From: Epiperipatus broadwayi
Taxonomy: Eukaryota; Onychophora; Udeonychophora; Euonychophora; Peripatidae
NCBI GenBank assembly: GCA_028023455.1
Contig: JAQFVV010000230.1
Span: forward strand, 1,554,001-1,618,000
Reading direction: 5' to 3'
Length of the DNA: 64,000 nt
Shown: one piece after another, positions 1-10,511 of the stretch
Numbering within the stretch: the first letter of the stretch is position 1
Layout: each line of letters starts with the position of its first letter
Position numbers and translations under genes: made by a program
The notes under the pieces: generated by a model
The model's input: the letters and a program-made list of their open reading frames with translations, nothing else
What the model was told of the DNA's origin: nothing
Databases searched by the model: none

Positions 1-359
1 ACTCAAGAGCTAAGGTTACTGGACTGAGGCCCAACCGGCCATTTTCGTTGTTTAGTGTCATGTGACCCCTTTCGGATTTACAAACATTCGATTATTTTTC
101 ATAGTAATTATCTTTCAGTAACTTCACAAATGATCATTACTCACTTTTTATTAAGTTAGAAATTAAAATATTTTTTAAAAATCTTATATGTAACAAAATT
201 TAAGGTTTATGTCTAAGATAAAAGCTTACAATTTGTAACTTAATAATGAGTGATTATTGATTGTTTGTGTTTTTATTAAACGATAATTGTTACAAACCTA
301 AATTGCTTGATTCTTTTTTAGTTTACATAATATATATAAACAAAAATAGTTCTCTCCTT

Positions 360-411
360 TAGTTTATTATAGATGGCGCTAGAGCAAAAAGTTGCTCTTG
401 CTTATATCTTA
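360..411. repeat. Family L terminal fragment
   Basis: This short stretch carries the family L terminus: a TATAGATGGCGCTA motif followed by GTTGCTCTTGC. The same motif ends the complete copy near 60.34-60.62 kb. Only one end is present, so this is a solo or truncated terminus. The preceding 360 bases are AT-rich and show nothing else I recognise. Confidence 0.5.
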
Positions 412-475
412 ATATGTAAGTTAAAATATGACTTTCCCCCCCCACAGTACAGACTTTTTCATACCTGCACTCCAA

Positions 476-735
476 TATGTAATATTTAGGGAGTTTGAAC
501 TAAGACTTTCTCACGACCCTCAACTATCCACGCTATCTCATACTGCTGACACCCTTGATCACACACATGTCGAAAAGATAAATAATCACCAATATATATG
601 TATTTCGTGCTAAACCAGCACTCGTCAGTTGGTCCAGATTATCATCTCCACACATATATAATCAATGCTCAGCTTATATTAAGATAGCCAATCTTCATAC
701 TTTAATGGACAGGCTTTAATCCACTCCACCCAACA
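476..735 (-). repeat. Family C interspersed repeat
   Basis: This copy begins with a GAGTTTGAAC motif and continues through CTCAGCTTATATTAAGATAGCCAATCTT. Close relatives lie at 14335-14555, 23480-23800, 28100-28355, 28570-28645, 52905-53265, 53395-53487 and 56710-56834. The reverse complement of the end motif, GTTCAAACTCC, resembles a tRNA B box, but it points out of the repeat. The 56.7 kb copy has inverted termini. I therefore treat it as a TIR-type or undefined repeat and not as a proven SINE. Confidence 0.6.
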
Positions 736-1827
736 ACTCTTTACATACATTCCTTGCCAAAGCAAAGAGTGTCTACAGTTGGAAATTAATTGAGATTATT
801 CTATAGCGATACAAGCAGATTGGATTGGGTTCAAATCTTACATTTTTAAAAAAATTAATTTCAGACTTTTAGTTTGATAGTAGACAAGAAGTTAAATATG
901 GCTACCATAAGCATAACAGTATTGATTCCAGCTTTAGAATTCAAAGTTCTCATTTATAAAAGCAAAATCCAGATATCAGTTTGGGAAAGAAAATGTAAAT
1001 GTCTCCCATCTGGTCACCACAGTTTACAAGAGGTGGAGCTCTAGTAGAGTGCTGCTTTTACATAATAGTTGTGAATAAATGCTGATTAAGAGTATGGTTC
1101 TTGTAAATTAAGTTTATACAGTTGATATAAAGGCATATAAAGCAACAGGACATAACTATAAAAAAAGGAAGTAGTTTGGTCCAACTAAAGAGATCGGATT
1201 ATATTGAAATGCAAATCAGAAGTCATTAATATTTTCCCAGCATCTACACCCATAGAATAATACTGATTTTTTTAGAGCAATATATGTACATATTATTTCA
1301 TGCAAATCTACATAAAAATTTGGCAAAAATCTCACAGTGAATGAATAATCTATGTAATGGCTCAATCTTTTAGGCACTATGCACCATATCAACATTTCAG
1401 AAATTTTTATGCATCCCATCCCATTAAAACAAATTCAGCAATTGAAAAGTCATAACAATACACAAAATTCAAACTTATCATTAAACTCGATTGTAATTCC
1501 AACTAGTGTGAGAATCTCAAATTGGAAGGATTTTGCAATTTGATATTTATTATAGATCACCTTTCTATGAATGTCCAGAACATTTATGTGAATATTACAT
1601 TTATCTAGAAAAGAGAAACAAATCGTTAGTTTTGATTTACAAATGATTAGTTAAATCTCCAAATGATAGCCAGTCATAATATTAAAATCACATTCTATGA
1701 AATATAAAGCTAGGATCATTATAGTAGATCTCTTACCATTATGGTGAATTAGAATATTTCATAGTTTTCTCATGTTTTGCATGTTTCAGTGCAGTGGTAG
1801 ATTGGTGAATTCTGATGCCCTGAATCT

Positions 1828-2190
1828 TAAAACAGGCAAAATTCACTATATATATATATTGCCAGAAAGCTAGAGTAATCAATGGATGCCAGAAGGCTTG
1901 TGCATAAAATCCCATCTAGTGCCTACTCATTCAATATCCTTATCCTAAGGTCTAGATGCAGTGCACTCTCAGATCCAAGGCTCCTCACTGACGAAGGCCA
2001 TAATCCAGAAACTAGTCTGGGGATATTGGATGACTAGGCACTAGATGGGGATTTTATGCCCAAGCCTTTTGGCATCCATTGATTACTCTAGCTTGCTGAG
2101 TGTGGCAATATATACAGTGTGATTTACCTGTTTTAACAACAGTTTTACACAATCATAAGAGGAGGTGGTCATGTAGTGTTTATTGGCTTT
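1828..2190 (+). mobile_element. Family A hammerhead retroposon, copy A1
   Basis: A palindromic element runs from the ACAGGCAAAA terminus through its inner arms to the GTAGTGTTTATTGG end. The direct repeats ATGCCCTGAATCT (1815-1827) and ATGCCATGGATCT (2191-2203) flank it, 13 bp with two mismatches, and look like a TSD. The sense strand holds a hammerhead-like core at 1982-2023. Most of the left-arm counterpart has been lost. Long TSDs indicate retroposition by a LINE or Penelope-type enzyme. Confidence 0.7.
1982..2023 (+). ncRNA. Hammerhead ribozyme-like core in A1
   Basis: Stem I strand TCCTCA is followed by CTGACGA (catalytic CUGANGA), a weak stem II, GAA, stem III A-C/G-T closing a TA loop, cleavage-site C at 2017, and stem I partner TGGGGA. 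All strictly conserved core bases are present. Stem II is compromised: position 10.1/11.1 is A-A instead of G-C and only about two pairs remain, so activity is doubtful. Confidence 0.6.
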
Positions 2191-2203
2191 ATGCCATGGA
2201 TCT

Positions 2204-3585
2204 ACGCATCACTGCTCTGAATATGGCACTTCTATTTTCTATGCATTCCTGAGCAAAATCATTTGATTCTTTTTTACTGCTGTAGTCATGATTTCTTTTA
2301 TGTTTAATGAAGTTATAACAAACCCATGGTCTCAACATTATTGAGTAATGAATTTAGTAAACCATCTTAATTAGATATATTGAATTTCATCTTTCTCTAA
2401 CAATTACAGAAGAAAAGTCTACTTTCTTTTTTTTAATATACATTTTTTTTATTGTTTGTTTTGCCTTTCTTTATTTACTATATTTTAATATCTTATCCTT
2501 ATTACTAATATTTGTGACAATAATGTATATATACATATATAATGGTGTGGAAATGTTTAGATATCTATAAAAATTAAAATAAAAAATATTCGTATTATAC
2601 ATATATACAGTTTTAAAAAAACATTAAAGAAAAAAAAAGTATGACATATAAATGAATATAATTTTTAAGATGAAATAACTAAAGGATGATGAAGTATATG
2701 GAGTGGAAGGTTTAAAAGAAATTGCTGTCGTGATAAATCCATCAAGGGTGTAATTCTTTTAAGGAGAAAATGATTTCAGTTGTAATAGAATCGGTGATTT
2801 ATTCTAATCTGTACTAATATTTAGAGTGGAAGGATTTAGAGAAATTACATAGACATGATAGAATTTTATAAGCATGAAAGGTTAAGAAAAAGATAAAGAA
2901 GAAGAAAATTAAAAATGACATTGCTTTTAATAGTTAAAATGAAGTATCAATATGTTATGAAAAAAATGTCATTAATGTTATAAGTGAATATTATCTAACA
3001 TTCAGAACATTAATACAATTAAATAAAAAGATTTATAAATATAATAGCAACCAGACAAATGGTACCAATAGCAGTATAAAAGATCTCTGCTATATTACTT
3101 TGTAAGTGTTGAGAAATAATTAGAAAATGGGGAAGGGGGATATTAAAAATTTTTCATCAGATTATTCAATTGGTAGTTAGTGAAGGCTTTGTTTGCATTT
3201 CAGAGTTAACAGTTATAATCATCAGGGGGAAATGGCATCAGGCAGAGGAGATTACACATTCCCTCAATTTTCCAGTTGGACTTTGTACAAAAACCATCCA
3301 CAATTTTCTCATGCAAAAACAAATGACAAATATCATTAAAATGCAATTATGGTCCATATGACCCTACAAACTATCCTTCAAGATATGTGTTTCCTTCTCA
3401 GCTTCAGTCTTGTTTTCTCAGCCCTGTATTGTGATAGAGTGATGGATTTTCAGCTAAAGATTCTAATTTGTTCTTAACTGTGTGATCAATCTGTCACCAG
3501 GGTCTTCCTATCACAAGATCTTTTGAGTAATGGATTGTACAATTACTAGTCATCACACTACTCAGACTAACCAGTGATATATAAG
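2204..3585. other. AT-rich DNA without recognised features
   Basis: No credible ORF, splice-flanked exon or recognised repeat was found here. A short region near 3120-3370 has slightly higher complexity and a 63-codon ORF on the plus strand, but no homology or splice signals that I can see. Confidence 0.4.
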
Positions 3586-3599
3586 GGGTATCTATATAA

Positions 3600-3777
3600 A
3601 ACATTAAGCATCACATGATCACATTTCCTATACTAGCACATTAATTGTTGATAAACAGAGCAAAACTCTCCATACAGTATTGCCACCTGTGCTAAACAGA
3701 GTAATCACAAGCCTTCTGGCATCCATTGATTACTCTGTTTAGCACAGGTGGCAATACTGTATGGAGAGTTTTGCTCT
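3600..3777 (-). mobile_element. Family A retroposon, copy A2 (compact perfect hairpin)
   Basis: The element starts with the AAGCATCACATGATCAC end that marks the 3' side of family A and finishes at TTTTGCTCT. A 14-bp TSD, GGGTATCTATATAA, lies at 3586-3599 and 3778-3791. Positions 3656-3707 and 3727-3778 are perfect 52-bp inverted arms around a 19-base loop, so the ribozyme-bearing centre is deleted. The arms being identical suggests recent insertion or gene conversion between arms. Confidence 0.75.
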
Positions 3778-4247
3778 GGGTATCTATATAATTTTTATTT
3801 TAACTTCATTGTTTATCTGTAATAATTTTGCATATGTATGTTAGTATGTCTTAATTTAGTGAAATTTCGGCACCAAGCACCAATCATACACACACACCTC
3901 ATCTATAAGTGATGATCAATAACTTTGCTAGATGTAAGATATTAGAAAAAGAGTTGTGGGAGTAAGCTTCACCAATTATATGATTGTTCTTTATTAGCAC
4001 TATTTTGAGGCCATCTTGATGTAGGAGTTCAGCATTTGTTTACCATGATGTGATTTGGAATTTAAATCTTGAAAGAATTTGAATTTTTTTTTTGGCTTGA
4101 TGGAAAATTTTTCAGACAAATTTAGATTTTGAAAAAAAATTGAGAATTTGAGTTGATCATATGAGAGTTGTTGCATTCTTTTATAAATTGTTATAAAAGT
4201 GGCAACTTTCATTTCTATTGAGGAACATATCTATATGAAATATTGTT

Positions 4248-4544
4248 TTAAACCAATAAACATCACATGATCACCATTTTTTATGCTTGCTTATAACTTA
4301 TTAAAACAGGCAAAACTCTTCATACAGTATTGCCACTCAATGTAAGCCAGAGTAATCAATGGATTCCAGAAGGCTTGTGCATAAAATCCCCATCTCATTG
4401 ATGAAGGCCACAAGTCAGAAATTAGTCTGGGGATATTGGATGTGTAAGCACTAGATGGGGATTTTATGCGCAAGTCTTCTGGCACCCATTAATTACTCTG
4501 GCTTGCATTGAGTGGCAATACTGTATGAGAGTTTTGCCTGTTTT
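4248..4544 (-). mobile_element. Family A retroposon, copy A3
   Basis: The left side carries the ATAAACATCACATGATCACC end and the right side ends at GCCTGTTTT. The near-identical 13-mers ATGAAATATTGTT (4235-4247) and ATGAAACATTGTT (4545-4557) form the likely TSD. A ribozyme-like core on the plus strand (about 4394-4434) reads TTGATGA instead of CTGATGA, so it is predicted inactive. The 64-codon minus ORF across it is a by-product of the palindrome. Confidence 0.7.
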
Positions 4545-5008
4545 ATGAAACATTGTTAATTATTTTTGGTTTAGATTCATTTGAGTCATTCTTAGTCAAT
4601 ATTTTTAATATGATATATATTACTGATTCAAACAATGTTTAATTACCCAACTAATTAAATCTCTAGTAAGATCCACATAGAATCTTTGATATCACATTAA
4701 AATATTTCACTCATCAGCTGGCAAAGAGCTATTTATTAGGGTTCAAAGCCTTTTCTGTGTAAATATTACTACTGATTTGATTGGTTGGTTAATTAAATAT
4801 CATCCGAGTAAATTAATTCATGGATTTATTCCAACTTAAAATGGTACAGGTGTTTGGATTATAATATAGCAGATTAATTAATATAATTGATAATTAAGAC
4901 ATTGAAACATTTAGCTGTTTTCAATTCTGCCCTAGATTATGTTGTGATAATATTTAAATGTTTATGTTTGTATGTGCCTTGGATTTGGCATTTATATGAA
5001 AAAGACTT

Positions 5009-5324
5009 ATTAAACAGGCAAAACTCTACATATAGTAGTTCCACTCAATGCAAGCCAGAGTAATCAATGGATGCCAGAAGGCTTATGCATAAAATCCCTA
5101 TCTAATGCAAGGCTTCTCACTGATGAAGGCCAAAAGTGAGAAACTAGTCTGAGGATATTGGATGAGTAGGCACTAGATAGGGATTTTATGCACAAGCCTT
5201 ATGGAATCCATTGAGTACTCTGGCTTGCACTGAGTGGCACTACTGTATGCAGAGTTTTGCCTGTTTAATAACAGTTACGAGAAAGCATATAGAAAATAGT
5301 GATAATGTGAAGTTCAGTGGTTTA
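5009..5324 (+). mobile_element. Family A retroposon, copy A4
   Basis: The 13-bp direct repeats ATGAAAAAGACTT at 4996-5008 and 5325-5337 flank the element and match perfectly. It starts with ACAGGCAAAACTCT and ends in a diverged AATGTGAAGTTCAGTGG terminus, as in other sense-oriented copies. It contains a hammerhead-like core at 5114-5155. The precise 13-bp TSD is one of the clearest signs that this family is retroposed. Confidence 0.8.
5114..5155 (+). ncRNA. Hammerhead ribozyme-like core in A4
   Basis: Stem I TTCTCA/TGAGGA pairs fully (one G-U), CTGATGA and GAAA are intact, and stem III is the minimal A-C/G-T with a TA loop and cleavage C at 5149. Compared with A1 and B1b, stem I differs at two positions yet still pairs (T-A replaces T-G; T-G replaces C-G). 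Stem II is poor (A-A and G-G oppositions), so self-cleavage is uncertain. Confidence 0.6.
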
Positions 5325-5337
5325 ATGAAAAAGACTT

Positions 5338-6883
5338 GTTATATTACATTTAAATTCACTAACAAGTATGTTATTGCCAGGTGATGAGTGGTGTTGAAGT
5401 GATGAAGTAATTGGCTTGAGAATTCTGATTGGTTAATATATTAATATATTTACCTGATGTGACAATGATTTAGAGTTTGAATATCCTTTGAAAATAATTT
5501 TGCAAGCAAGCTCAGTATTTTTTTATAACCTATCAAATAAATATTCAATGATACTGGCAAGTGAATATCTTGCTTTTTTTCATTACTGGGCAAGGGTCAA
5601 AGATTAATCTGAGTTGAGCATGTGCTGACATAGTCTTCACCTTTGTGGTATCTGCTTGTGTCACCACATTTTTAATGTGAAGAAACAATTAAAAGGATTG
5701 GGACTGAGAAAAATATAAATGCTAATGTGATTGAGATTAAATTACTATGGGTACTACTTTGGTACCCAAATTTCACAATCTTATGAGCAACCCTATCTCC
5801 CAAACTACAAAAAGACTACTGTTAATCTGAGCATTTCTTATTTGAAAGCATCTATTATTTCCAAATAAATGGCCAAGTATTGTTTTGATTTATTGATTTT
5901 AATTGCTGGCGAGTAAAAATTTTACGCTAGTATAAATGTGAGCATATTCTGCATTTTAAGCATTATATTGTCAGTAATAAAATAAATGTATGCATTAAAT
6001 GGAAATTATTTCAAAACCATACATGTAATGTAATGGATATTCACCCTTTCATATGATATTAAAAGTGGATAAAAACCAATCCTTATCTTGTGTGAGAATG
6101 GTGTGATGGAAGACCTTTAAGCTACTAATGTGGGCATGGCAATTTTAGTGTTTGATACCTCTAGTTTACCTAATGGGTGATGGGTTATTCATAAAGTGTA
6201 TCTATAGTGAGAAAGAATTATTTAAATTTCTGCTCTAGTGAATGGTTGCCACCTGATGGGTTGAGGTGAAAGTTGCATTGATAAAATTTAAAAAAAAAAG
6301 AAACTTGAAGATATCTTCACACTGTAATGATTAGTTATCTTTTTTTTTAAAAAAGTATATTAAAAGAATATAGAAACCACCATTACCCTGCATGAGAATA
6401 GAATAATACTAAAATACTGATCTATCAACTCAGGTATTTGATACCTTTAGGTTACCTGACAAATAAATGTTGTTCACAGAATGCATACATAGTGAGAGAA
6501 GGTGCTCCAAGTCTCTGCAGTGGTGAATGAATATGATATGGTGTCAATATAAAAAATACACTGGAGATTGAGAATCAAGTATTTACTACCCCTAAGTCAC
6601 CTGACAAGTGAACTTAATGCATGCACAGTGAGAGGTGATTTGAGCTTCTATGCTGGTGGATGACTACTATGTGGTAGAGTTGATATGAGGGACACACTGG
6701 TTAAAAGAATATAATTTAAAAATAGATTTTGGATTTATATTGAGAAAGGGAAGAAATTGATGACTGGAAACTGAAAATTTCATAAATTCCAAAAAAAACC
6801 CTCTGAAAGCAAGCTATACATCTGGAAGTATCAGCTTATTAATGTTTATGATATAGTTTTAAAATGAAAATGCTAGAGTAAAA
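5338..6883. other. AT-rich DNA without recognised genes
   Basis: I see no exon-like ORF here. Around 6050-6700 there is a loose internal repetition: phrases on the pattern of GTTACCTGACAA, GTGAATG and AGTGAGAG recur at spacings of about 150-230 bp (near 6170, 6450, 6590), probably an old degenerate tandem duplication. Confidence 0.35.
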
Positions 6884-6891
6884 CTCTAAAG

Positions 6892-7075
6892 TAGCGTTTC
6901 TTAACCTGTGGGTCATGACCCCTTTTAGGGTCGAACAACTCTTTCACAGGAGTCACCTAACCATTGGAAAACACATATTTTTGATTCATAACAGTAGCAA
7001 AATTACTGGTTGGGGGTCATCACAACATAAGAAACTATTAAAGGGTTGCAGCATTAGGAAGGTTGAGAGCCACTG
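6892..7075. mobile_element. SPIN-like hAT transposon, non-autonomous
   Basis: A 184-bp element is flanked by the exact 8-bp TSD CTCTAAAG (6884-6891 and 7076-7083), matching the NTCTAGAN-type target of this hAT group. Its termini TAGCGTTTCTTAACCTGTGG and AAGGTTGAGAGCCACTG are imperfect inverted repeats. The subterminal phrases GGGTCATGACCCCTTTTAGG, AACAGTAGCAAAATTAC and TTGGGGGTCATCACAACAT agree with my recollection of the SPIN (Space Invader) consensus. There is no transposase, so it is an internally deleted miniature copy dependent on an autonomous element elsewhere. Confidence 0.9.
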
Positions 7076-7083
7076 CTCTAAAG

Positions 7084-8547
7084 AAAGTGTCTAGCAATGA
7101 CATTCACTAAATGATAATGATCCTAACCTTATAATTTTAATCTGCATGGTTCTACCAAGAATATTTTTATTAGTACAGAACTGTATGTGTCTATATGTAC
7201 TATATGTGTATTTTAATACTGTATATATGTGTCTATATGTACTTTAATGTGTATAATAAGTCTATATCTAATTTCTGTATAAATTGATATAGTGTGGCTT
7301 AATGATGCATTGAATGTGAATCTGCAGGTCACAGCTATTAATAAAAATATGCAGTTTTTTTATTGTATTTAAAAAAAAAAAAAAAACACATCAAAATAGA
7401 ATTTTAAAGCATCATTTATCTTATTTTAAATAAATGTTTGACAATTTTTAAAATATTTTTTGTGTGGAAAATTTCATAAAAATATCTACATATTTATGTG
7501 TTTGTGTAAAGGTATAGTGAATGTGGTAATCTAAAATTTAAATGGATGTGGGGTGTGCATATGACTGATGATCTTTTTGATCATTGTAAATCAGGTATTA
7601 ACAATTTTATGCATCATATTTAAAATGATGCAGCACATTTCAGAATCATATTGGAAATATATTTTGGCTTGCTAAGAGAGTTTGTCATTCTAAGAATGAA
7701 ACTTTAATATGTATGTTATAGATAAATAATTTAGCATTGATATTAAATCTCCATACAGTATCTAGACACTTCTCTAAACTTACAAACATTACCTATTACT
7801 CAAAAATCGACCAATCATAATACAAGATATGTTTCAGACTTCACTCTCATCAATTATTCTAGAAATGATAATATATCAATATAGTGTTATCATATCTACA
7901 CTCAATTTAGTATTAAATCTTGAATACAGTATTCGATTTAATAATACAACCTTTATTTCATATGTTTACTAACTAGAAGTTATATAATATTGTTATATAA
8001 AAATTTTGTGCTGATACAAATAAAAATATGTTCTGTATTTTAAGGTCTTATATATTATCATTGACTACACTCAGCTATGAATATGAAGTCTAAGAACTTC
8101 GAAAGCGCTTAGCGTATATAAACTTATACACAAAATTAAACTTCTCTAACAAACGTATTAGAGCAGAAGTATTAGTATTATTAACAGAATAATTTTATGC
8201 AGTATACATGTATACCGAGAAGGAGAGAAGAGATTTATTGCTGCAATCCAAAAAATTTACAATTACAAAAAAAAAAATCCTGGAAGTAGGAATTCTGGAT
8301 TAATAGTAGATTATTTACATTTATTATCTATTATAATTAATAAATCAATATATAAACATAATTAAAAATGAAACGAATTAATTTCTAGTTTTTGTAGAGC
8401 ATACCCATCAACTATACATAACGTAATCAAAGTGTAATTATATAATAACTCGTTATTAGACATTAGAATAAGATTAAAAACAATTGTTCTTTTGGATATT
8501 ATACAATTATCCATTTCTGAAAAATAATGAAATACAAGGGCATGTAC
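7084..8547. other. AT-rich DNA with simple repeats
   Basis: Positions 7170-7265 hold a small degenerate TGTGTCTATATGTACT minisatellite, and 7366-7385 is a poly-A run. Nothing gene-like was found in either strand. Confidence 0.4.
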
Positions 8548-8562
8548 TGAAATCTTTTGTTT

Positions 8563-8650
8563 TCTTTTTATATGTCAAAGCGTTCACCGGGAAGCGAACC
8601 CAGGCCAACTGGTTGGAAGGTAGCTATGCTAACCGCTAGGCCACCAACGC
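8563..8650 (-). mobile_element. SINE-D, ultrashort tRNA-derived SINE
   Basis: An 88-bp insertion is flanked by the perfect 15-bp TSD TGAAATCTTTTGTTT (8548-8562 and 8651-8665). On the minus strand it begins GCGTTGGTGGCCTAGCGGTT, an A-box region like the D arm of a Glu/Asp-type tRNA, then has the B box GGGTTCGCTTCCC and a short TGACATATAAAAAG tail. It is little more than a tRNA-like head plus an A-rich tail, so it must depend on a LINE for mobility. Four other copies are in the window. Confidence 0.85.
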
Positions 8651-8834
8651 TGAAATCTTTTGTTTCAGAAAAAAAAAAAACAGACACAGCCTTTAGTAAT
8701 TCTTATTCCTAATTTAGAAACTAGTGAAGTCTTATTTACATAAAACAGAAATGACAATAAGACATTACATGATCTAATATGATCTTAGCTTATCTATTGC
8801 TATATATTAGCAAATTCTTTTACTTTCACAACTT

Positions 8835-9040
8835 TTATGACACCTAGTGTAAGCTCTAGTAATTAATAATTGTCAGATGGTAATTCATTATTCAAAAAAT
8901 TCAAAAAGCTCATCACCCTGATAAAAATCATAAGCTAGAAATTACTTTAGGAATACTTGGATAGGATAACACTTGATAGGGACTTATTGGGCACTACAAA
9001 CTGGAATTATTAATTATTAAAGATTACCCCAGATGTACAA
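8835..9040. repeat. Family A' palindromic repeat with decayed ribozyme core
   Basis: This copy reads GACACCTAGTGTAAGC, then a near-palindromic body. The central stretch CCTGATAAAAATCATAAGCT followed by AGAAATTACTTTAGG is a decayed relative of the family A hammerhead. Relatives lie at 11060-11250 and 18073-18396. Confidence 0.5.
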
Positions 9041-9276
9041 AGGTTACAATAATAGAAGAAAGACATATCAATTAGCTTACATAAAAGTATGAAATATGAC
9101 ACATCTATTTATTAACTGAGCAACTCATATTATGGGCAATTGCAAAAAATGGATGTAGTGGAATAAATGGAAGATAATTTGAAATTACAAATTAAATTTT
9201 TTAACTAAAATATTTTTATTTCTTTTGGTTATAAATGCTTTATCTCATCTTTAGCATCAAATAGTTTTTTAAGATG

Positions 9277-9793
9277 TTTTATACTGTAATAGTGATATTA
9301 CCGATTAAGCCAATGCACATGCGCTTTAAGGATAAATTATAAATTAATACTCTCATTTTTCCAGACACAAGATATAGTCTTTTTGAAAAGATGGAATGAA
9401 TCCACCCATCTTTTCGACCCAAACATTTATGTATGGGCAAATCTTAAGCATATGGAAATGAGAGCATGAAGATGTTAAGCAATTACTTTAAATTACATTT
9501 ATTATGCTAGAATGAGTGACGTATCATAAATTGTAAAGATTTCACAAGCATCATTCATTCAAGCATAATAAATGTAATTTAAAGTGATGGCTTAACATCT
9601 TCATGCTCTCATTTCCATACGCTTAAGATTTGCTCATACATAAATGTTTGTGTCGAAAGGATGGGTGGATTCATTCCATCTTTTCAAAAAGACTATATCT
9701 TGTGTCTGGAAAAGTGAGAGTATTCATTTATAAATTATCTTTAAAGCGCATGTGCATTGGCTTTATCACTAATATCACTATTACAGTATAAAA
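9277..9793. mobile_element. Fold-back element H, about 240-bp inverted arms
   Basis: Arms 9277-9519 and 9551-9793 are near-perfect inverted copies, beginning TTTTATACTGTAATAGTGATA on the left and ending TATCACTATTACAGTATAAAA on the right, around a loop of about 31 bases. The arms include CAAACATTTATGTATGGGCA and its complement. No ORF lies inside. A diverged partial relative seems present near 39100-39150. This is a non-autonomous fold-back DNA element; the superfamily is unknown. Confidence 0.75.
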
Positions 9794-10225
9794 GCATAGC
9801 GCTATATAAAATAATATCTCATTAAAGATGTTTTGTAATTAATTTGATTCTATTAACAGAAGACATCGTTTAAAAGGCATAGTTATCTTTTTTAGTTTTA
9901 GGTTGTCTTTATATAAAACATTTTCACAATTTCAAAAAATATTTGTAACAATTTTGTATATAATATTAAATGTTCACTTCACTCTGCATTGTTTAGTACT
10001 TTAGTAAAGTTTACAGACTCTGGAGTATAATGTATTCAGATTGATTCCAGTTCCGAAAAATTTCGTTGCTTGAATTTTTTACGAACTCTCAAGCAATAAA
10101 AGCATTAAAATTATTATTATCAGTGTTAACTCTTTTTTTTTTTTTTACATAAATTTCTATTTTTAACCTTTTTTATTTGTATTATAAGAAGTAAGTTGAT
10201 TCATCCATCATTTAAATCAACGTCT

Positions 10226-10360
10226 AAACGGAGTTTGGTGCAGTGATAGAATGGCAGACATCTCTGGGGTTTAAGATCCATGAATATTCCAGCTGAGTCA
10301 CTTTCAATTAATTTATTAATTCCTGAGCAATGAATCAATTGATTTTTTTATTTGCAATAA
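10226..10360 (+). repeat. SINE-E-like tRNA-derived repeat
   Basis: The segment reads GTTTGGTGCAGTGATAGAAT, then GGGGTTTAAGATCC, which resembles a degenerate B box, and ends with a CTGAGCAATGAAT tail. Related sequence is at 62065-62190, with 3' fragments near 10066-10110, 17935-17970 and 36478-36510 that share ATGAACTCCCAAGCAATAAA-type ends. Confidence 0.5.
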
Positions 10361-10511
10361 AATAAAATAAAAAAGCAAGCCACTTTGTTGATATCCAATA
10401 AATTATAATCCACCCTCCTGCATAAAGTATGTACTTATTTGAATTTACATTTTAAATAAAAAGTTTTGACTGGAAAGCACCTCTGTTTATATTTATTCAG
10501 AACCAGAAAAC

